Positions 35,536-45,260 of a DNA stretch of 64,000 nt are shown here, piece by piece (the first letter of the stretch is position 1; each line of letters opens with the position of its first letter). The notes beneath the pieces are model-generated. The model made no database searches and was not told where the DNA came from. It was given only the letters and a program-made list of their open reading frames with translations. The position numbers and the translations under genes were made by a program. Source of the stretch: G963422275 sp963422275 (GTDB lineage: Bacteria; Pseudomonadota; Alphaproteobacteria; Rhodobacterales; Rhodobacteraceae). The stretch covers positions 2,418,001 to 2,482,000 of the forward strand of contig OY729418.1 in the NCBI GenBank assembly GCA_963422275.1, given 5' to 3'.

Positions 35536-36001
35536 GGGAACCTCTGAATACAGCCTGATATGTGGGCGCGGCATTGTGCATCCGGGGGGCGTTCGCTGTC
35601 TTGCGCCACGCCTTTTTTCGGGGGATCACGGCATGCAGCGACTTCGGCAATTGACCTTTGCAAGCCTTGAACATGACCGCAAGAAGCGCCGCGAGATCTT
35701 TCCGAAGCGGATGAACGGCCTGAATCCCCCGGGCGCGTCTGGAAGCCCGCATTGCGCCGGTTTATCCGAAGGGCGGCAGCAAGGGGCGACAGCCGTATCC
35801 GTTGCCGGTGATGTTGCGCGTGCACTGCGTTCAGCCGTTCTGCAATCTGAGCGTCCGGCGCTTTGCCGGGGTGAGTCCGGAGAAGGTGCCGAACGAGACA
35901 ACGACCCCGACTTCCGCCGCCGGCTGGAGCGCCGCGGACTGGCGAGCCTGCCGTTCGGGAGATCGGGGATCACCTGCCCGATGCGGCGCATCGGGGCCTG
36001 A
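35536..36001 (+). pseudogene. IS5-family remnant related to the 4.7-kb copy
   Basis: It begins with the same end (GGGAACCTCTGAATA, preceded by CTA) as the element at 4733-5881, in the opposite orientation. From 35632 it reads MQRLRQLTFASLEHDRKKRR, then continues in other frames. After about 36001 the match stops, so the second half and the other end are lost. Confidence 0.75.
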
Positions 36002-36169
36002 AACCGCGTCCGAAAGGCACTCAACTGGCTCCAGAAGGCTAAACTCAGAGAAAAACGCCCGCTTTCGCAACAGTCTTTTCGACGTTGTGCGGCATTGGAG
36101 ATCAGGTCTTCGAACAATGCCCGTGCTTAATGGTCGGATCCCTGAGGCCCTTCAGACAGGTTCTTTCCT

Positions 36170-37193
36170 TATCAATAACCCCAATTCTGGATAAGAAGGG
36201 TGAGGGGGTTCCCAAATCGGGCGTGGCCTGATTCTGTATCCGCAACCAAAATCAACGGATGGGATCCCCTCAATGAGCACCTCTGTCATCGCACTGTTCT
36301 GTTGTCTCGACGGCTTTGCAAAGGCCTTTGAAGAATGGGAGCGGCATCGGCTGATCGGCACAGGCCGCCAGCGCTCGCGCTCGGGCAAGCTCTCGCTCAG
36401 CGAAATGCTCTTCATCATGGTGCTGTTTCATCTCTCGCCCTTCAAGCATTTCAAGGCTTTCCGGTTCCATGGCGTGGAGCGGAAATATCGCGACTGCTTT
36501 GGAGACCTGCCAAGCTGCGGACGGTTTGTCGCCCTGATGCCGCGCTTGCCGGTTCCGCTTTGCATCTTGATGCAATGCTTTCGCGGTGAGGAAACCGGAA
36601 TCTGTTTTGTGGACAGCGCCAAGCTCGCTGTCTGCCACAACGCACGGATCAACCGGAACAAGGTGTTCAAAGGACTGGCCAAGCGGGGCCGCAGCGCCAG
36701 GGGGTGGTTTTTCGGGTTCAAGCTGCATCTGGTCATCAACGACAAGGGTCAGGTCATGGCCGTCAAGATCACGCCTGGAAACACCGACGACCGCAAGCCG
36801 CTTGAGACCATGATTGCCGAGTTGGAAGGCAAGGCGTTCGGCGATAAAGGCTGCATTTCGAAGCCGCTTTTCCAGCGTTTGCGGCAACAGGGCCTGCACC
36901 TGATCACTGGCATTCGCCGCAACATGAAAAACTTTCCTCTGCCCATTCTGGACAAAATCATGTTGCGGAAGCGGTTCATCATTGAAACGCTGTTCGATAA
37001 ACTGAAATCGAGCATGGGATTGGAACGCACACGACACCGATCCCCAACAAATGCCTTCGTTCATATCCTGTCATGTCTGGCTGCCTATATTCTGGCGCAG
37101 CCAAAGGTCAAAATGGGCAAAATCGTCGTGCCAGACGCCATTCGGTGCATGCCAAAACCAAACAGAGCTTATCCATAACTCGGGTTATCAATA
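36170..37193. mobile_element. IS982-family insertion sequence, copy 2
   Basis: The element runs 36178-37185 (1008 bp), with the same ends as the copy at 23.8 kb but in the opposite orientation. An 8-bp target duplication TATCAATA flanks it (36170-36177 and 37186-37193). It appears complete. Confidence 0.95.
36273..37178 (+). CDS. IS982-family transposase
   Basis: 301 residues, nearly the same as the protein at 23805-24710, with small changes such as ARGWFFGFK for TMGWFFGFK. All three catalytic acids are kept (CFVDSAKLAVCHNARI, KAFGDKGCIS, FIIETLFDKLK). Confidence 0.93.
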   Translation: MSTSVIALFCCLDGFAKAFEEWERHRLIGTGRQRSRSGKLSLSEMLFIMVLFHLSPFKHFKAFRFHGVERKYRDCFGDLPSCGRFVALMPRLPVPLCILMQCFRGEETGICFVDSAKLAVCHNARINRNKVFKGLAKRGRSARGWFFGFKLHLVINDKGQVMAVKITPGNTDDRKPLETMIAELEGKAFGDKGCISKPLFQRLRQQGLHLITGIRRNMKNFPLPILDKIMLRKRFIIETLFDKLKSSMGLERTRHRSPTNAFVHILSCLAAYILAQPKVKMGKIVVPDAIRCMPKPNRAYP

Positions 37194-37563
37194 GGCTCAA
37201 TTCGCGAATCGCAGGCTTGTCATCCCGCAATCGCTGTTGTGCCCGGACCTTGGTTGCTTGGCATGACGACTTGTGCCTGCCACGCTTGTTTCTGCGGCTG
37301 GTCCCTATCCGTGACGATTTCCTGCAAACGCGACGGTCACCGGATGACACCGTGAATGACACACCTAACGCACCGCTAGTGCAGAGAGCGAGACCCGACC
37401 AGCTAGATTCCAAAAGCGAATTGCCGCTACATGACAATGGCTTAGGCCGGGTCCGGCCTGCCGCCGCGATCCTCCGCGCGGGCCGCGTTGTCTCCCCGAA
37501 TCCGCCGTCCTGTTCCCTCGGAGCGGGCGGCGTTCGAGGGAACGGACAACGGAGAAGACGCCC
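37186..37563. other. Region between IS982 and the first integrase, with left repeat
   Basis: Contains the putative left attachment repeat at 37360-37372. No gene was recognised. The base composition rises toward the island value from about 37400. Confidence 0.4.
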
Positions 37564-38693
37564 ATGCGCATCCACGCCACCATCAACGAACGGACGCTCC
37601 GCCGCAGCTTCCGCGAGCAGAAGTTCGGACGGAACGGTCTGACCGTCATCGACAGGGACCTGCCCGCCTTCGGTTTCAAGGTCGCCAGGGACGGGACAAA
37701 GACCTTCTTCGTCCGGGTTCCGCGCAAGCCCGGCGCGGAGAATGTTGCTCTTGGCATGGCGGAAGAGCTGACCGCCGCCGAGGCGAGAGAGAAGGCGGTT
37801 GCCGCCATCGAGGCCGCAAGGACCGAGCGCGAGACCGGCCCCCTGTTCGCCGAGTTCATGCGCCGCCAGGGGCGGCGCTGGAAGCCGTCCACCCGCGAGG
37901 GCAACGTCCGCCTGATCGACCGCTATCTGGTGCCCTTCTTCGGCACGATGCGCGTCGCCGACATCGCCCGCGCCGACGTGCGGCGCTGGTTCGATTCCCT
38001 AAGCGGCACGCCGGGCAACGCCAACCTGACCCTGCCGGTGCTCTCCGTCATGTTGCGCCAGGCCGAGCTCTGGGACCTGCGGCCCCAAGGATCCAACCCC
38101 TGCCGCAACATGCGGCGCTACAAGACGGCCCCGCGCGAGCGCTTCCTGTCTCTCGACGAGTTGAAGCGCCTTGGCTTCGTGCTGGAGCACGTGGAGGACA
38201 AGCAGGCCGCCGCCGTGGTCCGGCTGCTGCTGTTCACCGGCGCGAGGTCGTCGGAGATCACTGGTCTCAGGTGGGAGTGGATACGCGGCAGCCGCGCCTT
38301 CTTGCCTGACTCCAAGACCGGGCCGAAGGCGGTCCAGCTCCCGCCGCCCGCAAGGGCGGTGCTGAACGACCTGCCGCGCACCGGCCCGTTCGTCTTCCCG
38401 AACCGGAAGGGCGACGGGCCGATTACCGGTCTCAGATACCGCTGGAGCAAGCTGCGCGCGCTCGCGGGACTGGAGGCGTGCGCATCCACGACTGCCGCCA
38501 CACCTTCGCCTCCCACGCCGTGATGAGCGGCCTCGACCTCTACACCGTCGGCCGCCTGCTCGGCCACACCGATACCGGCTCCACCGAACGCTACGCCCAC
38601 CTCGCCGACGAGCATGTCCGCGCGGCGGCAGGGCGCATCTCCGGCATCGTCCATGGCGCCATGACCGGAAGCGGCAAGGAGGGCGGACGATGA
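37564..38693 (+). pseudogene. Tyrosine recombinase (integrase) 1, one-base frameshift
   Basis: The first 304 codons carry the arm and core-binding domains and the first catalytic arginine (FTGARSSEITGLRW). The last part, with HDCRHTFASHAVMSG, LLGHTDTGSTERYAHL (His, Arg, His, Tyr), lies one frame over from 38478. Restoring one G at GAGG (38474-38477) rejoins them into about 375 residues, reading AGLEGVRIHDCRHTFAS. So all catalytic residues exist but the gene is broken in this sequence. The tail overlaps the next gene start (ATGA). Confidence 0.85.
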
Positions 38694-39795
38694 GCGGCGG
38701 CAGGCACCGTATCCGGCTCACCGTGAAGGCCATGCGGCGGCGAAGCCGGGGGCAAAGGAATACACGCTCTGGGACAACCTGCTGGCGCATTTCGGGGTGT
38801 GGGTGCAACCCTCCGGCGTCCGGTCCTACATCGTCCAGACCCGCGTGCAGGGACGGATGCGCAAGATCACGCTCGGGCACTTCCCCGAACTGTCCCTCGA
38901 CGCGGCGAGCGCGGATTGACCCGGCGCGGCCAACCGCGCCTTCGAGATACTCCGCGCCATGCTCGCCGCCGCCCGGCAGTGGGGCGAGATCGGCGAGCAT
39001 GTCCCCGATCCCTGCGCCAACATCGCGAAGAACCCGCTCCGGCCCGTCGCCCGATACCTCGATCGTGCGGAACTGGAACGCCTCGGCGCAGTGCTGAACC
39101 GGCATCGGGAAGAACATCCCTGGCCGGTCGCTGCCATCCGCCTGCTGACGCTCACCGGAGCGCGGCTCTCGGAAATCACCAATCTGCGGTGGGACGAGAT
39201 CAGGGAGCTATCCGGGGACGGCGCGAGCGCCCGGCTCGAAGACACCAAGACCGGCCCGCGCACCATCTGGCTCGGACCGGAGGCGATGCAACTGTTCGCG
39301 GCGCTGCCCCGGTCCGGGGGCAGGGAGCGGGTGTTCCCCGAGGACCTCACGTCGAACCGGCTCTACACGTTCTGGGTCGGTATCCGCGAGGAAGCCGGGC
39401 TGCGCATCCACGACTGCCGCCACACCTGGGCCTCCCAGGGCGTCATGAACGGCGTCGGGCTCACCACCGTCGGTTGGCTGCTCGGACACCGGCAGCGCGA
39501 GACCACCGCCATCTACGCCCATCTCGACGACGGCGCGCTCCGGGACGCCGCCGTCATCGCCTGCGCCATGGGATACAGCGCCGAGCCGCCGCCACTGCCG
39601 GAGAAGATAGACGATGTGGAAGATGCGGAAGGCGGCAGGGCGCTCGACTGGTCCCATGCCGTGGACGAGCGCACGGTGCCGCCCGACACGCTTGAACTAG
39701 CCGCGACGGCAGACCGGTCAAGGCCGCTGGACTGGACCGAGCAGGAAGACAGCGCTGAGGAGACGCCTCGCCGACCGAACCTCGACTGGCTGTGA
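38690..39795 (+). pseudogene. Tyrosine recombinase (integrase) 2, deleted and frameshifted
   Basis: It opens at an ATG overlapping the end of integrase 1. A missing G near 38735 shifts the frame, after which AKPGAKEYTLWDNLLAHFGV gives the arm domain. A TGA at 38917-38919 and a deletion remove most of the core-binding domain. The catalytic domain is intact in the last 279 codons (LTGARLSEITNLRWDEI, HDCRHTWASQGV, LLGHRQRETTAIYAHL). A C-terminal extension contains a repeated LDW motif (RALDWSH, RPLDWTE, NLDWL). Confidence 0.8.
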
Positions 39796-40020
39796 GCGTG
39801 TTCCCTTGCGGCGAATGGAGTCTCGACAGCAGGGAAACGGAGCCGGTATTCCATGCCACGCAGGTTGCTGCGGAATCGATTAAGAGAACCAATTCCTCGT
39901 CCCCTTCACCGGACTTGGTACCGCGCAGTGTCGTTACAGGGCGAGAACCGTCCCCACGCCGCAATCCCAGAGTCCGAGACTGCAATCGGGGCTCTTGTCG
40001 CCAGTCCGTTTATGGACTAT

Positions 40021-40035
40021 TCTATTAGAAATAGA
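40021..40035. promoter_or_regulatory. Palindrome upstream of the Xre/RES pair
   Basis: TCTATT-AGA-AATAGA, 6 bases before the antitoxin ATG, preceded by AGTCC-GTTTAT-GGACT. It could be the operator for the Xre antitoxin. Confidence 0.4.
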
Positions 40036-40040
40036 TAAAT

Positions 40041-40457
40041 ATGGATAACGCCATGACCGTACAAGCACGATCGGCAACGGCCCTTGACCGCAAGGGCCTG
40101 TCCGGCCCGGCCCTGCGCACGTTCTTCCGGGTCGCGGAACTGTGGGACCTCTCGGTCGAGGAGCAGATGACTCTTCTCGGACTGAGCGCCCGGTCGACCT
40201 TCTTCAAGTGGCGGAAGAATCCGAACATCGTCCTGCCCAAGGATACGCTGGAGCGCATTTCCTACATTATGGGCATCTACAAGGCGCTTCAGATCCTGCT
40301 GCCCGACGAGAATGCGGCCGACCAATGGGTGAAGCGGCCCAACGCGGCACCTCTGTTCGGCGGCCGGGCGGCTCTCGACCGGATGCTGTCCGGCCAGGTG
40401 GTGGACCTGTTCCTCGTCCGGCAATATCTCGACGCGGAGCGTGGCGGCCGGGCGTGA
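40041..40457 (+). CDS. Xre/ParS-type (DUF2384) antitoxin
   Basis: 138 residues. An HTH segment (LSVEEQMTLLGLSARSTFFK with WRKNP) is followed by the C-terminal toxin-binding region LPDENAADQWVKRPNAAPLF ending DLFLVRQYLDAERGG. This is the usual antitoxin partner of RES toxins. Its stop overlaps the GTG of the next gene (GTGA). A second in-frame ATG at 40053 is possible. Confidence 0.88.
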   Translation: MDNAMTVQARSATALDRKGLSGPALRTFFRVAELWDLSVEEQMTLLGLSARSTFFKWRKNPNIVLPKDTLERISYIMGIYKALQILLPDENAADQWVKRPNAAPLFGGRAALDRMLSGQVVDLFLVRQYLDAERGGRA

Positions 40458-41149
40458 CGCCGCCGCTCGCCCCCATCGCGTGGAAGCCGTGCCGGCGCAT
40501 CGTCTCCAGCCGGTTCCCGCCGATCCAGCTCTTCGAGCGGGTGACGGACCCTCAAGACCTGGAAGCGATCTTCGCGGTGGACGCGCTGACCAATCCCAGG
40601 CTCCGCGACGAGGTTGGCGACATCCGGCTGGTGCCGCCCGAGGACCGCGTCAGCGGACCGGGCGCTAGCGTCATCATGGCGGCGTTCACCCACCTGAACC
40701 CGAGCGGCAGCCGGTTCTCGGATGGCGCCTACGGCGTCTTCTATGCCGCGAACGACCTCGACACCGCCATCGCCGAGACGAGGCATCACCGCGAGCGGTT
40801 CATGCGCGCCACCGGGCAGCCACGGATGGAACTGGACATGCGGGTCTATCTGGTCGACCTTGAGGGCGACCTGCACGACCTGCGCGGACAGATGGCCGTG
40901 CAGCCGCTCGTCTATCACGCGGACAACTACGCTGCGGGGCAGCATCTGGGGCGAACGCTGCGCGAGACCGGGTCCAACGGCATCGCCTATGACAGCGTTC
41001 GCTGGACCGGGGGCGAATGCGCCGCTGTTTTCCGACCGCCCTTGCTCTCGAACGTCCGGCAGGAGCGGCATCTCTGCTATGTCTGGAACGGTCGGCGAAT
41101 CGCGGCCGTCTACGAGAAACGGGAGATCGACAACGATGGGTTATCCTGA
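40454..41149 (+). CDS. RES-domain NAD-degrading toxin
   Basis: 231 residues. RES toxins (MbcT-like) stop growth by degrading NAD+. Family motifs are NPSGSRFSDGAYGVFYAAND, AIAETRHHRERFM and a conserved SNGIAYDSVRW with GGECAAVFRP. The GTG at 40454 overlaps the antitoxin stop; the longer open frame upstream is antisense-free but overlaps the antitoxin. The pair looks intact, unlike most of the island. Confidence 0.88.
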   Translation: MTPPLAPIAWKPCRRIVSSRFPPIQLFERVTDPQDLEAIFAVDALTNPRLRDEVGDIRLVPPEDRVSGPGASVIMAAFTHLNPSGSRFSDGAYGVFYAANDLDTAIAETRHHRERFMRATGQPRMELDMRVYLVDLEGDLHDLRGQMAVQPLVYHADNYAAGQHLGRTLRETGSNGIAYDSVRWTGGECAAVFRPPLLSNVRQERHLCYVWNGRRIAAVYEKREIDNDGLS

Positions 41150-41229
41150 GAGCTTGGCGACACTCGGACCGGCAAGCCGCTCGTCGCAATGCTCCGGCGT
41201 CGCAAGGGTTGCGGGAGGGGTCGCTTCGA

Positions 41230-42858
41230 TTACTTGTCGGGCGCTGGCAATGGCGATAGTCCGAGTTCCTTCAGGAACACATTGTATTTCGCCGTTGAAT
41301 CCTGAATCTGCTCTTCGATTTCGACCAACTCCTTGTGCGTTGCCGCCAGATCGATCTCGACTTCCGGCTCGGCCGTGCTGACATAGCGGGAGATATTCAG
41401 GTTGCAGTCGTTGGCCGCAATCTCGTCCATCTCCACGCGTCTGGCATACCGCTCGATGCTCTCCGGACGCTGCTGGTAGGTGTCGATGATCTTCTCGATA
41501 TGCTCGTCGGACAGATAATTCTGTCGCTTGCCTTTCTTGAAATGCTCGGATGCGTTGATGAACAGGACATCATCGGGTTTCTTGCACTTCTTCAGGACCA
41601 GGATGCAAACCGGGATGCCGGTCGAGTAGAACAGGTTTGCCGGCAGGCCGACGACGGTGTCGATGTGCCCGTCGTCAAGAAGCTTGCGGCGGATCTTCGC
41701 CTCCGCGCCGCCGCGGAACAGCACGCCGTGCGGCAGGATGATCGCCATCACACCGTCGTCCTTGAGGTAGTGAAACCCGTGCAGCAGGAACGCGAAGTCC
41801 GCCGCCGACTTCGGGGCCAGCCCGTAGTTCTTGAAGCGCACGTCCTCGCCCAAAGCCTCGTTCGGGTTCCAGCGGTAGCTGAAGGGTGGGTTGGCGACCA
41901 CGGCGTCGAAATAGAGCTTCTTTGCCGGGTTCGTCTCGCGGAGCATGTCCCAGTCGTTGGTCAGCGTGTCGCCGTGATAGATCTCGAACTCCAAGTCCTT
42001 CACCCCGTGCAGCAGCATGTTCATCCGCGCGAGATTGTAGGTGGTGATGTTCTTCTCCTGCCCGTAGATCCTGCCGATGCCTTGCGGTCCCATGCTCTTG
42101 CGCACATTGAGCAACAGCGATCCCGATCCGCAGGCGAAGTCCATCACGCTGGCGAGGTGCTTCCGCTTGCCGGTCTTCGGCTCCTGGCTGTCGAGCGCGA
42201 CGATCTCGGAGAGGATGTCCGAGATCCGCTGCGGCGTGTAGAACTCACCTGCCTTCTTCCCCGATCCCGCGGCGAACTGGCCGATCAGATACTCGTAGGC
42301 GTCGCCTAGCGTGTCGCCGTCCGTGGAGAATTCCGCGAGGCCCTCGGCTATCCTGGTGATGATTGTGCAGAGCTTCGCGTTCCGGTCCGCGTAGGTCTTG
42401 CCGAGTTTGTCGGAGCCGAGATTGATCTCCGAGAACAGCCCCGAGAACGTGCTCTGGAATGACTCGTTCTCGATGTATTTGAAACCTGCCTGGAGCGTGT
42501 CGAGCAGTTCACCGTCCTGGGTGCCGGCCATGTGGGCAATGCTGGCCCAGAGGTGCTCGGGGTGGATGACATAGTGCGCCTTGAGCCGCATCTGTTTCTC
42601 GAACGCCAACACATCGTCCTGGTTCAGATCGTACCAGACAGACAGGGAGGACCGCCCGGCGTTGCAGATAGCGCGAGCGTCGGGGTAGTCGCGCCCGAGT
42701 TCCTTCTTTGCGGCCTGCTCGTAGTTGTCCGAGAGGTAGCGGAGAAACAGGAATGCAAGCATGTAGTCGCGGAAGTCGTCCGCGTTCATCGCCCCGCGGA
42801 GTTGATCGGCGATGGCCCAGAGCGTCTTGCCGAGCTTTTTCTGGTTCTGTTCCGTCAT
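41230..42858 (-). CDS. hsdM: Type I restriction-modification DNA methyltransferase subunit
   Basis: About 542 residues. An N-terminal helical domain (KLGKTLWAIADQLRGAMNAD) is followed by a SAM-dependent adenine methyltransferase with motif I in DFACGSGSLLLNV and motif IV NPPFSYRW. HsdM methylates the sites chosen by HsdS. The ATG at 42858 overlaps the prrC stop (ATGA). It is the last gene of the hsdR-hsdS-prrC-hsdM operon, an unusual order since hsdM is more often first. Confidence 0.95.
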   Translation of the reverse strand: MTEQNQKKLGKTLWAIADQLRGAMNADDFRDYMLAFLFLRYLSDNYEQAAKKELGRDYPDARAICNAGRSSLSVWYDLNQDDVLAFEKQMRLKAHYVIHPEHLWASIAHMAGTQDGELLDTLQAGFKYIENESFQSTFSGLFSEINLGSDKLGKTYADRNAKLCTIITRIAEGLAEFSTDGDTLGDAYEYLIGQFAAGSGKKAGEFYTPQRISDILSEIVALDSQEPKTGKRKHLASVMDFACGSGSLLLNVRKSMGPQGIGRIYGQEKNITTYNLARMNMLLHGVKDLEFEIYHGDTLTNDWDMLRETNPAKKLYFDAVVANPPFSYRWNPNEALGEDVRFKNYGLAPKSAADFAFLLHGFHYLKDDGVMAIILPHGVLFRGGAEAKIRRKLLDDGHIDTVVGLPANLFYSTGIPVCILVLKKCKKPDDVLFINASEHFKKGKRQNYLSDEHIEKIIDTYQQRPESIERYARRVEMDEIAANDCNLNISRYVSTAEPEVEIDLAATHKELVEIEEQIQDSTAKYNVFLKELGLSPLPAPDK

Positions 42859-44060
42859 GTCGCACCACTCGTTGCAGCCGCCGGTTCGCACGGAAACAAG
42901 GCGGGGTTGAAGGGGTACCGGCTGATGAACTCGTGGAGGATCTTCCGAAAGTGGCGTTTGTTCTCCTCCACCATCTCCTGCGGCTCGAACAATGAATAGT
43001 TCCCGTGGCTGAGGATGTTGATCAACCGTGTGTGAAGGATGCCGTCTTCATCGTCATCATCGAGTTTGATGCACGCGGAGAAGCTCTCGTAGCCATGAAA
43101 ACTTGCGGTCTTCTCGAGGATTGCGCGGAGCAGGTTGAAGTGATGGGTGTACAGCCTGCCATCGCGTGCCACCTTGTAGAGTTCAGCGAGCGCGGCCACA
43201 TGGTGGAAAAACGGTGTATCCCCGGTCTTGCGCAGGAGAAGCCCCTCCGGCGATTCGTCATGGCTGAGAAAGTACTTGTTCGCCTTATTCAGCTCGTTGC
43301 ACAACACGTTGAAGAACAGCGTGTGGTGCGTCGAGATCACCGTCTTGAGCCGGCTCTCCGGCCTCTTGAGAAGTTTCGCCAGATGATTTGCCACGGCGAT
43401 GGCATTGTGCTCGTCGAGCGATGAGACCGGGTCATCGACGTAAATGTACTTGACCCAAGCGTAGGGGCCGGTTCCATCGTCATCGAGCGCAAGCTCGACG
43501 ATGGCGAGGAAGAAGCACCAGATGAAGATATTCTCCTCGCTTCGGGAGATCTTGATGGTCTCCTCGCGGCGGGTTTCGTATTCATCTCCACTCCCACCGC
43601 GTCCCGCGTCTGCACTGTCGGCCTCGTCGCCGACGGCGCCATCCTTCTTCACTCTGAACTCTCGGGCGAAGACCACCTCCCAGGTGGTGGTGTCAATCCG
43701 GAACTCGAAGTCGGCGTAACGGTCGAGCAGCATGCGGATTCGATTGTCCATCTCCATCGATTCGAGACCGGTGAAGAAGCTTGAACCCGTGTTGAGCGTC
43801 AGCCTCCGCTCACTGTCATTCTCCAGATCGTTGTCCCACGAGAACAAGTCTTCGGTGAAGGCGTTGAAGTAGAGCGTGTCGCGTTTGTCGGTTTCGCCGT
43901 CGGTATTCACGGATTGGCCCATATCTTTGAAGGTTGTGGACAACCGTGTTTTGCCGATGCCGTTGTAGGCAAAAAGCAGGATGAACTTCTTGTTCTCCAG
44001 CTCTTGCCGCAGGTGTGCGGCTAGAGTATCGAGGTTCGTGAACGTCGTTGCATCGCCAAT
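42855..44060 (-). CDS. prrC: PrrC-type anticodon nuclease
   Basis: About 401 residues, close to E. coli PrrC (396). PrrC is kept silent by a type I restriction complex and cuts tRNA-Lys when phage disables it. Matches include Walker A AYNGIGKTRLS (31-41), NAFTEDLFSWDNDL, Walker B YIYVDDPVSSLDEHN, and LLRAILEKTASFHGY. The nuclease triad of PrrC (Arg320, Glu324, His356) aligns with Arg312, Glu316 and His352. The Walker A lies upstream of the first ordinary start codon (TTG at 43943). The only nearby candidate after the hsdS stop is ATT at 44060, so the true start is uncertain. It lies between hsdS and hsdM with tight spacing. Confidence 0.85.
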   Translation of the reverse strand: MGDATTFTNLDTLAAHLRQELENKKFILLFAYNGIGKTRLSTTFKDMGQSVNTDGETDKRDTLYFNAFTEDLFSWDNDLENDSERRLTLNTGSSFFTGLESMEMDNRIRMLLDRYADFEFRIDTTTWEVVFAREFRVKKDGAVGDEADSADAGRGGSGDEYETRREETIKISRSEENIFIWCFFLAIVELALDDDGTGPYAWVKYIYVDDPVSSLDEHNAIAVANHLAKLLKRPESRLKTVISTHHTLFFNVLCNELNKANKYFLSHDESPEGLLLRKTGDTPFFHHVAALAELYKVARDGRLYTHHFNLLRAILEKTASFHGYESFSACIKLDDDDEDGILHTRLINILSHGNYSLFEPQEMVEENKRHFRKILHEFISRYPFNPALFPCEPAAATSGAT

Positions 44061-44063
44061 GAC

Positions 44064-45260
44064 TCACTTGCCCTCCAGCGCAGGGAAGAGCTGTTGCATC
44101 AGCCCCTGCTTGTGCTGCCGCAGGGCATCGAGCTTCCGGCCCTCCGCCGCAATCAGGTCGTCCAGCGAGCCGAGGCAGCCGGCGATCTTCTGCTGCTCGG
44201 GTTTGTCCGGCAGAGGAATCTTCAGATACTGATACTGGGATATGAAGTATCGTTTGTGTTGCGTCGGGTCGAACCTGATTCGGGACATCAACTCGTACAC
44301 AAATTGTAGTTCGTCCTCGCCTCGGGATGTCAAAATTTTGATTGCAGATGATTTCACCTTGAACGGAAAATCAACGTACTTCGCGTCTGTGGTGAAATCG
44401 TCAAAGATGATGACGGGCACATTTTGATAGATGCCATCGGTCTCAGCAGTGTGCCCAAGGACAAAGCTCTTATTTGCTGTCAAGACTGGTGTGCCAGAAT
44501 TTTGATAACTGGCGTTCTCAACGATGTACTTGCCTGGCTGCTCATAGTCGAGTACATCGCTGAGTTGCGTGAGTTCCCACTCAGGCATGTTTCCGAACTC
44601 CGGAAACCGCAGTTGCGGCACAGTCTCGCCGGGCTGGGGGAAGAGCTGTTGCATCAGCCCCTGCTTGTGCTGCCGCAGGGCATCGAGCTTCCGGCCCTCC
44701 GCCGCGATCAGGTCGTCCAGCGAGCCGAGGCAGTCGGCGATCTTCTGCTGCTCAGCGAGGGATGGAGCTGGGAGGATAAAGCCCTTGAGGGCGCTGCCGG
44801 AAAGCTCCTTGAATGTATTGCCCGCACCGAGATCCAATAGTCGCATCTTCGCATGCAACAGCGAGTTGTAGAGAAAGTGCGCATCGTCGACCGGAATCAA
44901 TCCTCGGCACCCTTGATTGATGGCCATGGGCAAAGTATTGATCGCCAGATGCCCGATCGGCGCGCGTATCGAGATAATCACAGAGTAAGGTGGCAGCAGT
45001 TCTGAGAAGCAGTTCTTGAATCCGTCTTCAGTTAGAGTGCGCTTCGTCGACGCGATGTAGGGGCTGTCACTTTTGCCCATCTCGGCGGGCGTCATCCAGT
45101 TGACAGAACCACCCCAATAATCTGCGTTGGATGTTTCGGGGGTGCCGCCTTGCGTAATGCGAGCAAGAGCATCGACCGTCTTTGGCTCCCACCCCGGTGC
45201 ATGCCGAAACTCAGGAAACCGCAGCTGCGGCACAAGGTGCAATGGCTTGTCGGCAGTCAT
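44064..45260 (-). CDS. hsdS: Type I restriction specificity subunit
   Basis: 398 residues with two target-recognition domains, each preceded by a VPQLRFPEF block and followed by a near-identical conserved helix, EQQKIADCLGSLDDLIAAEG and RKLDALRQHKQGLMQQLFP. The two domains recognise the halves of a split DNA site; the site cannot be told from sequence alone. ATG overlaps the hsdR stop (ATGA). The long internal repeats could support recombination that changes specificity. Confidence 0.93.
   Translation of the reverse strand: MTADKPLHLVPQLRFPEFRHAPGWEPKTVDALARITQGGTPETSNADYWGGSVNWMTPAEMGKSDSPYIASTKRTLTEDGFKNCFSELLPPYSVIISIRAPIGHLAINTLPMAINQGCRGLIPVDDAHFLYNSLLHAKMRLLDLGAGNTFKELSGSALKGFILPAPSLAEQQKIADCLGSLDDLIAAEGRKLDALRQHKQGLMQQLFPQPGETVPQLRFPEFGNMPEWELTQLSDVLDYEQPGKYIVENASYQNSGTPVLTANKSFVLGHTAETDGIYQNVPVIIFDDFTTDAKYVDFPFKVKSSAIKILTSRGEDELQFVYELMSRIRFDPTQHKRYFISQYQYLKIPLPDKPEQQKIAGCLGSLDDLIAAEGRKLDALRQHKQGLMQQLFPALEGK
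44083..44198. repeat. Intragenic hsdS repeat, unit 2
   Basis: About 116 bases matching 44638-44753 with only two or three differences. Encodes the conserved spacer helix of HsdS. Confidence 0.85.
44638..44753. repeat. Intragenic hsdS repeat, unit 1
   Basis: Partner of the repeat at 44083-44198, in direct orientation, encoding the first conserved spacer helix. Confidence 0.85.

Noticed and set aside
35444..36001. A functional IS5 transposase on the plus strand
   Set aside because: The frame changes several times and the second half of the element is absent, so only a remnant is reported.
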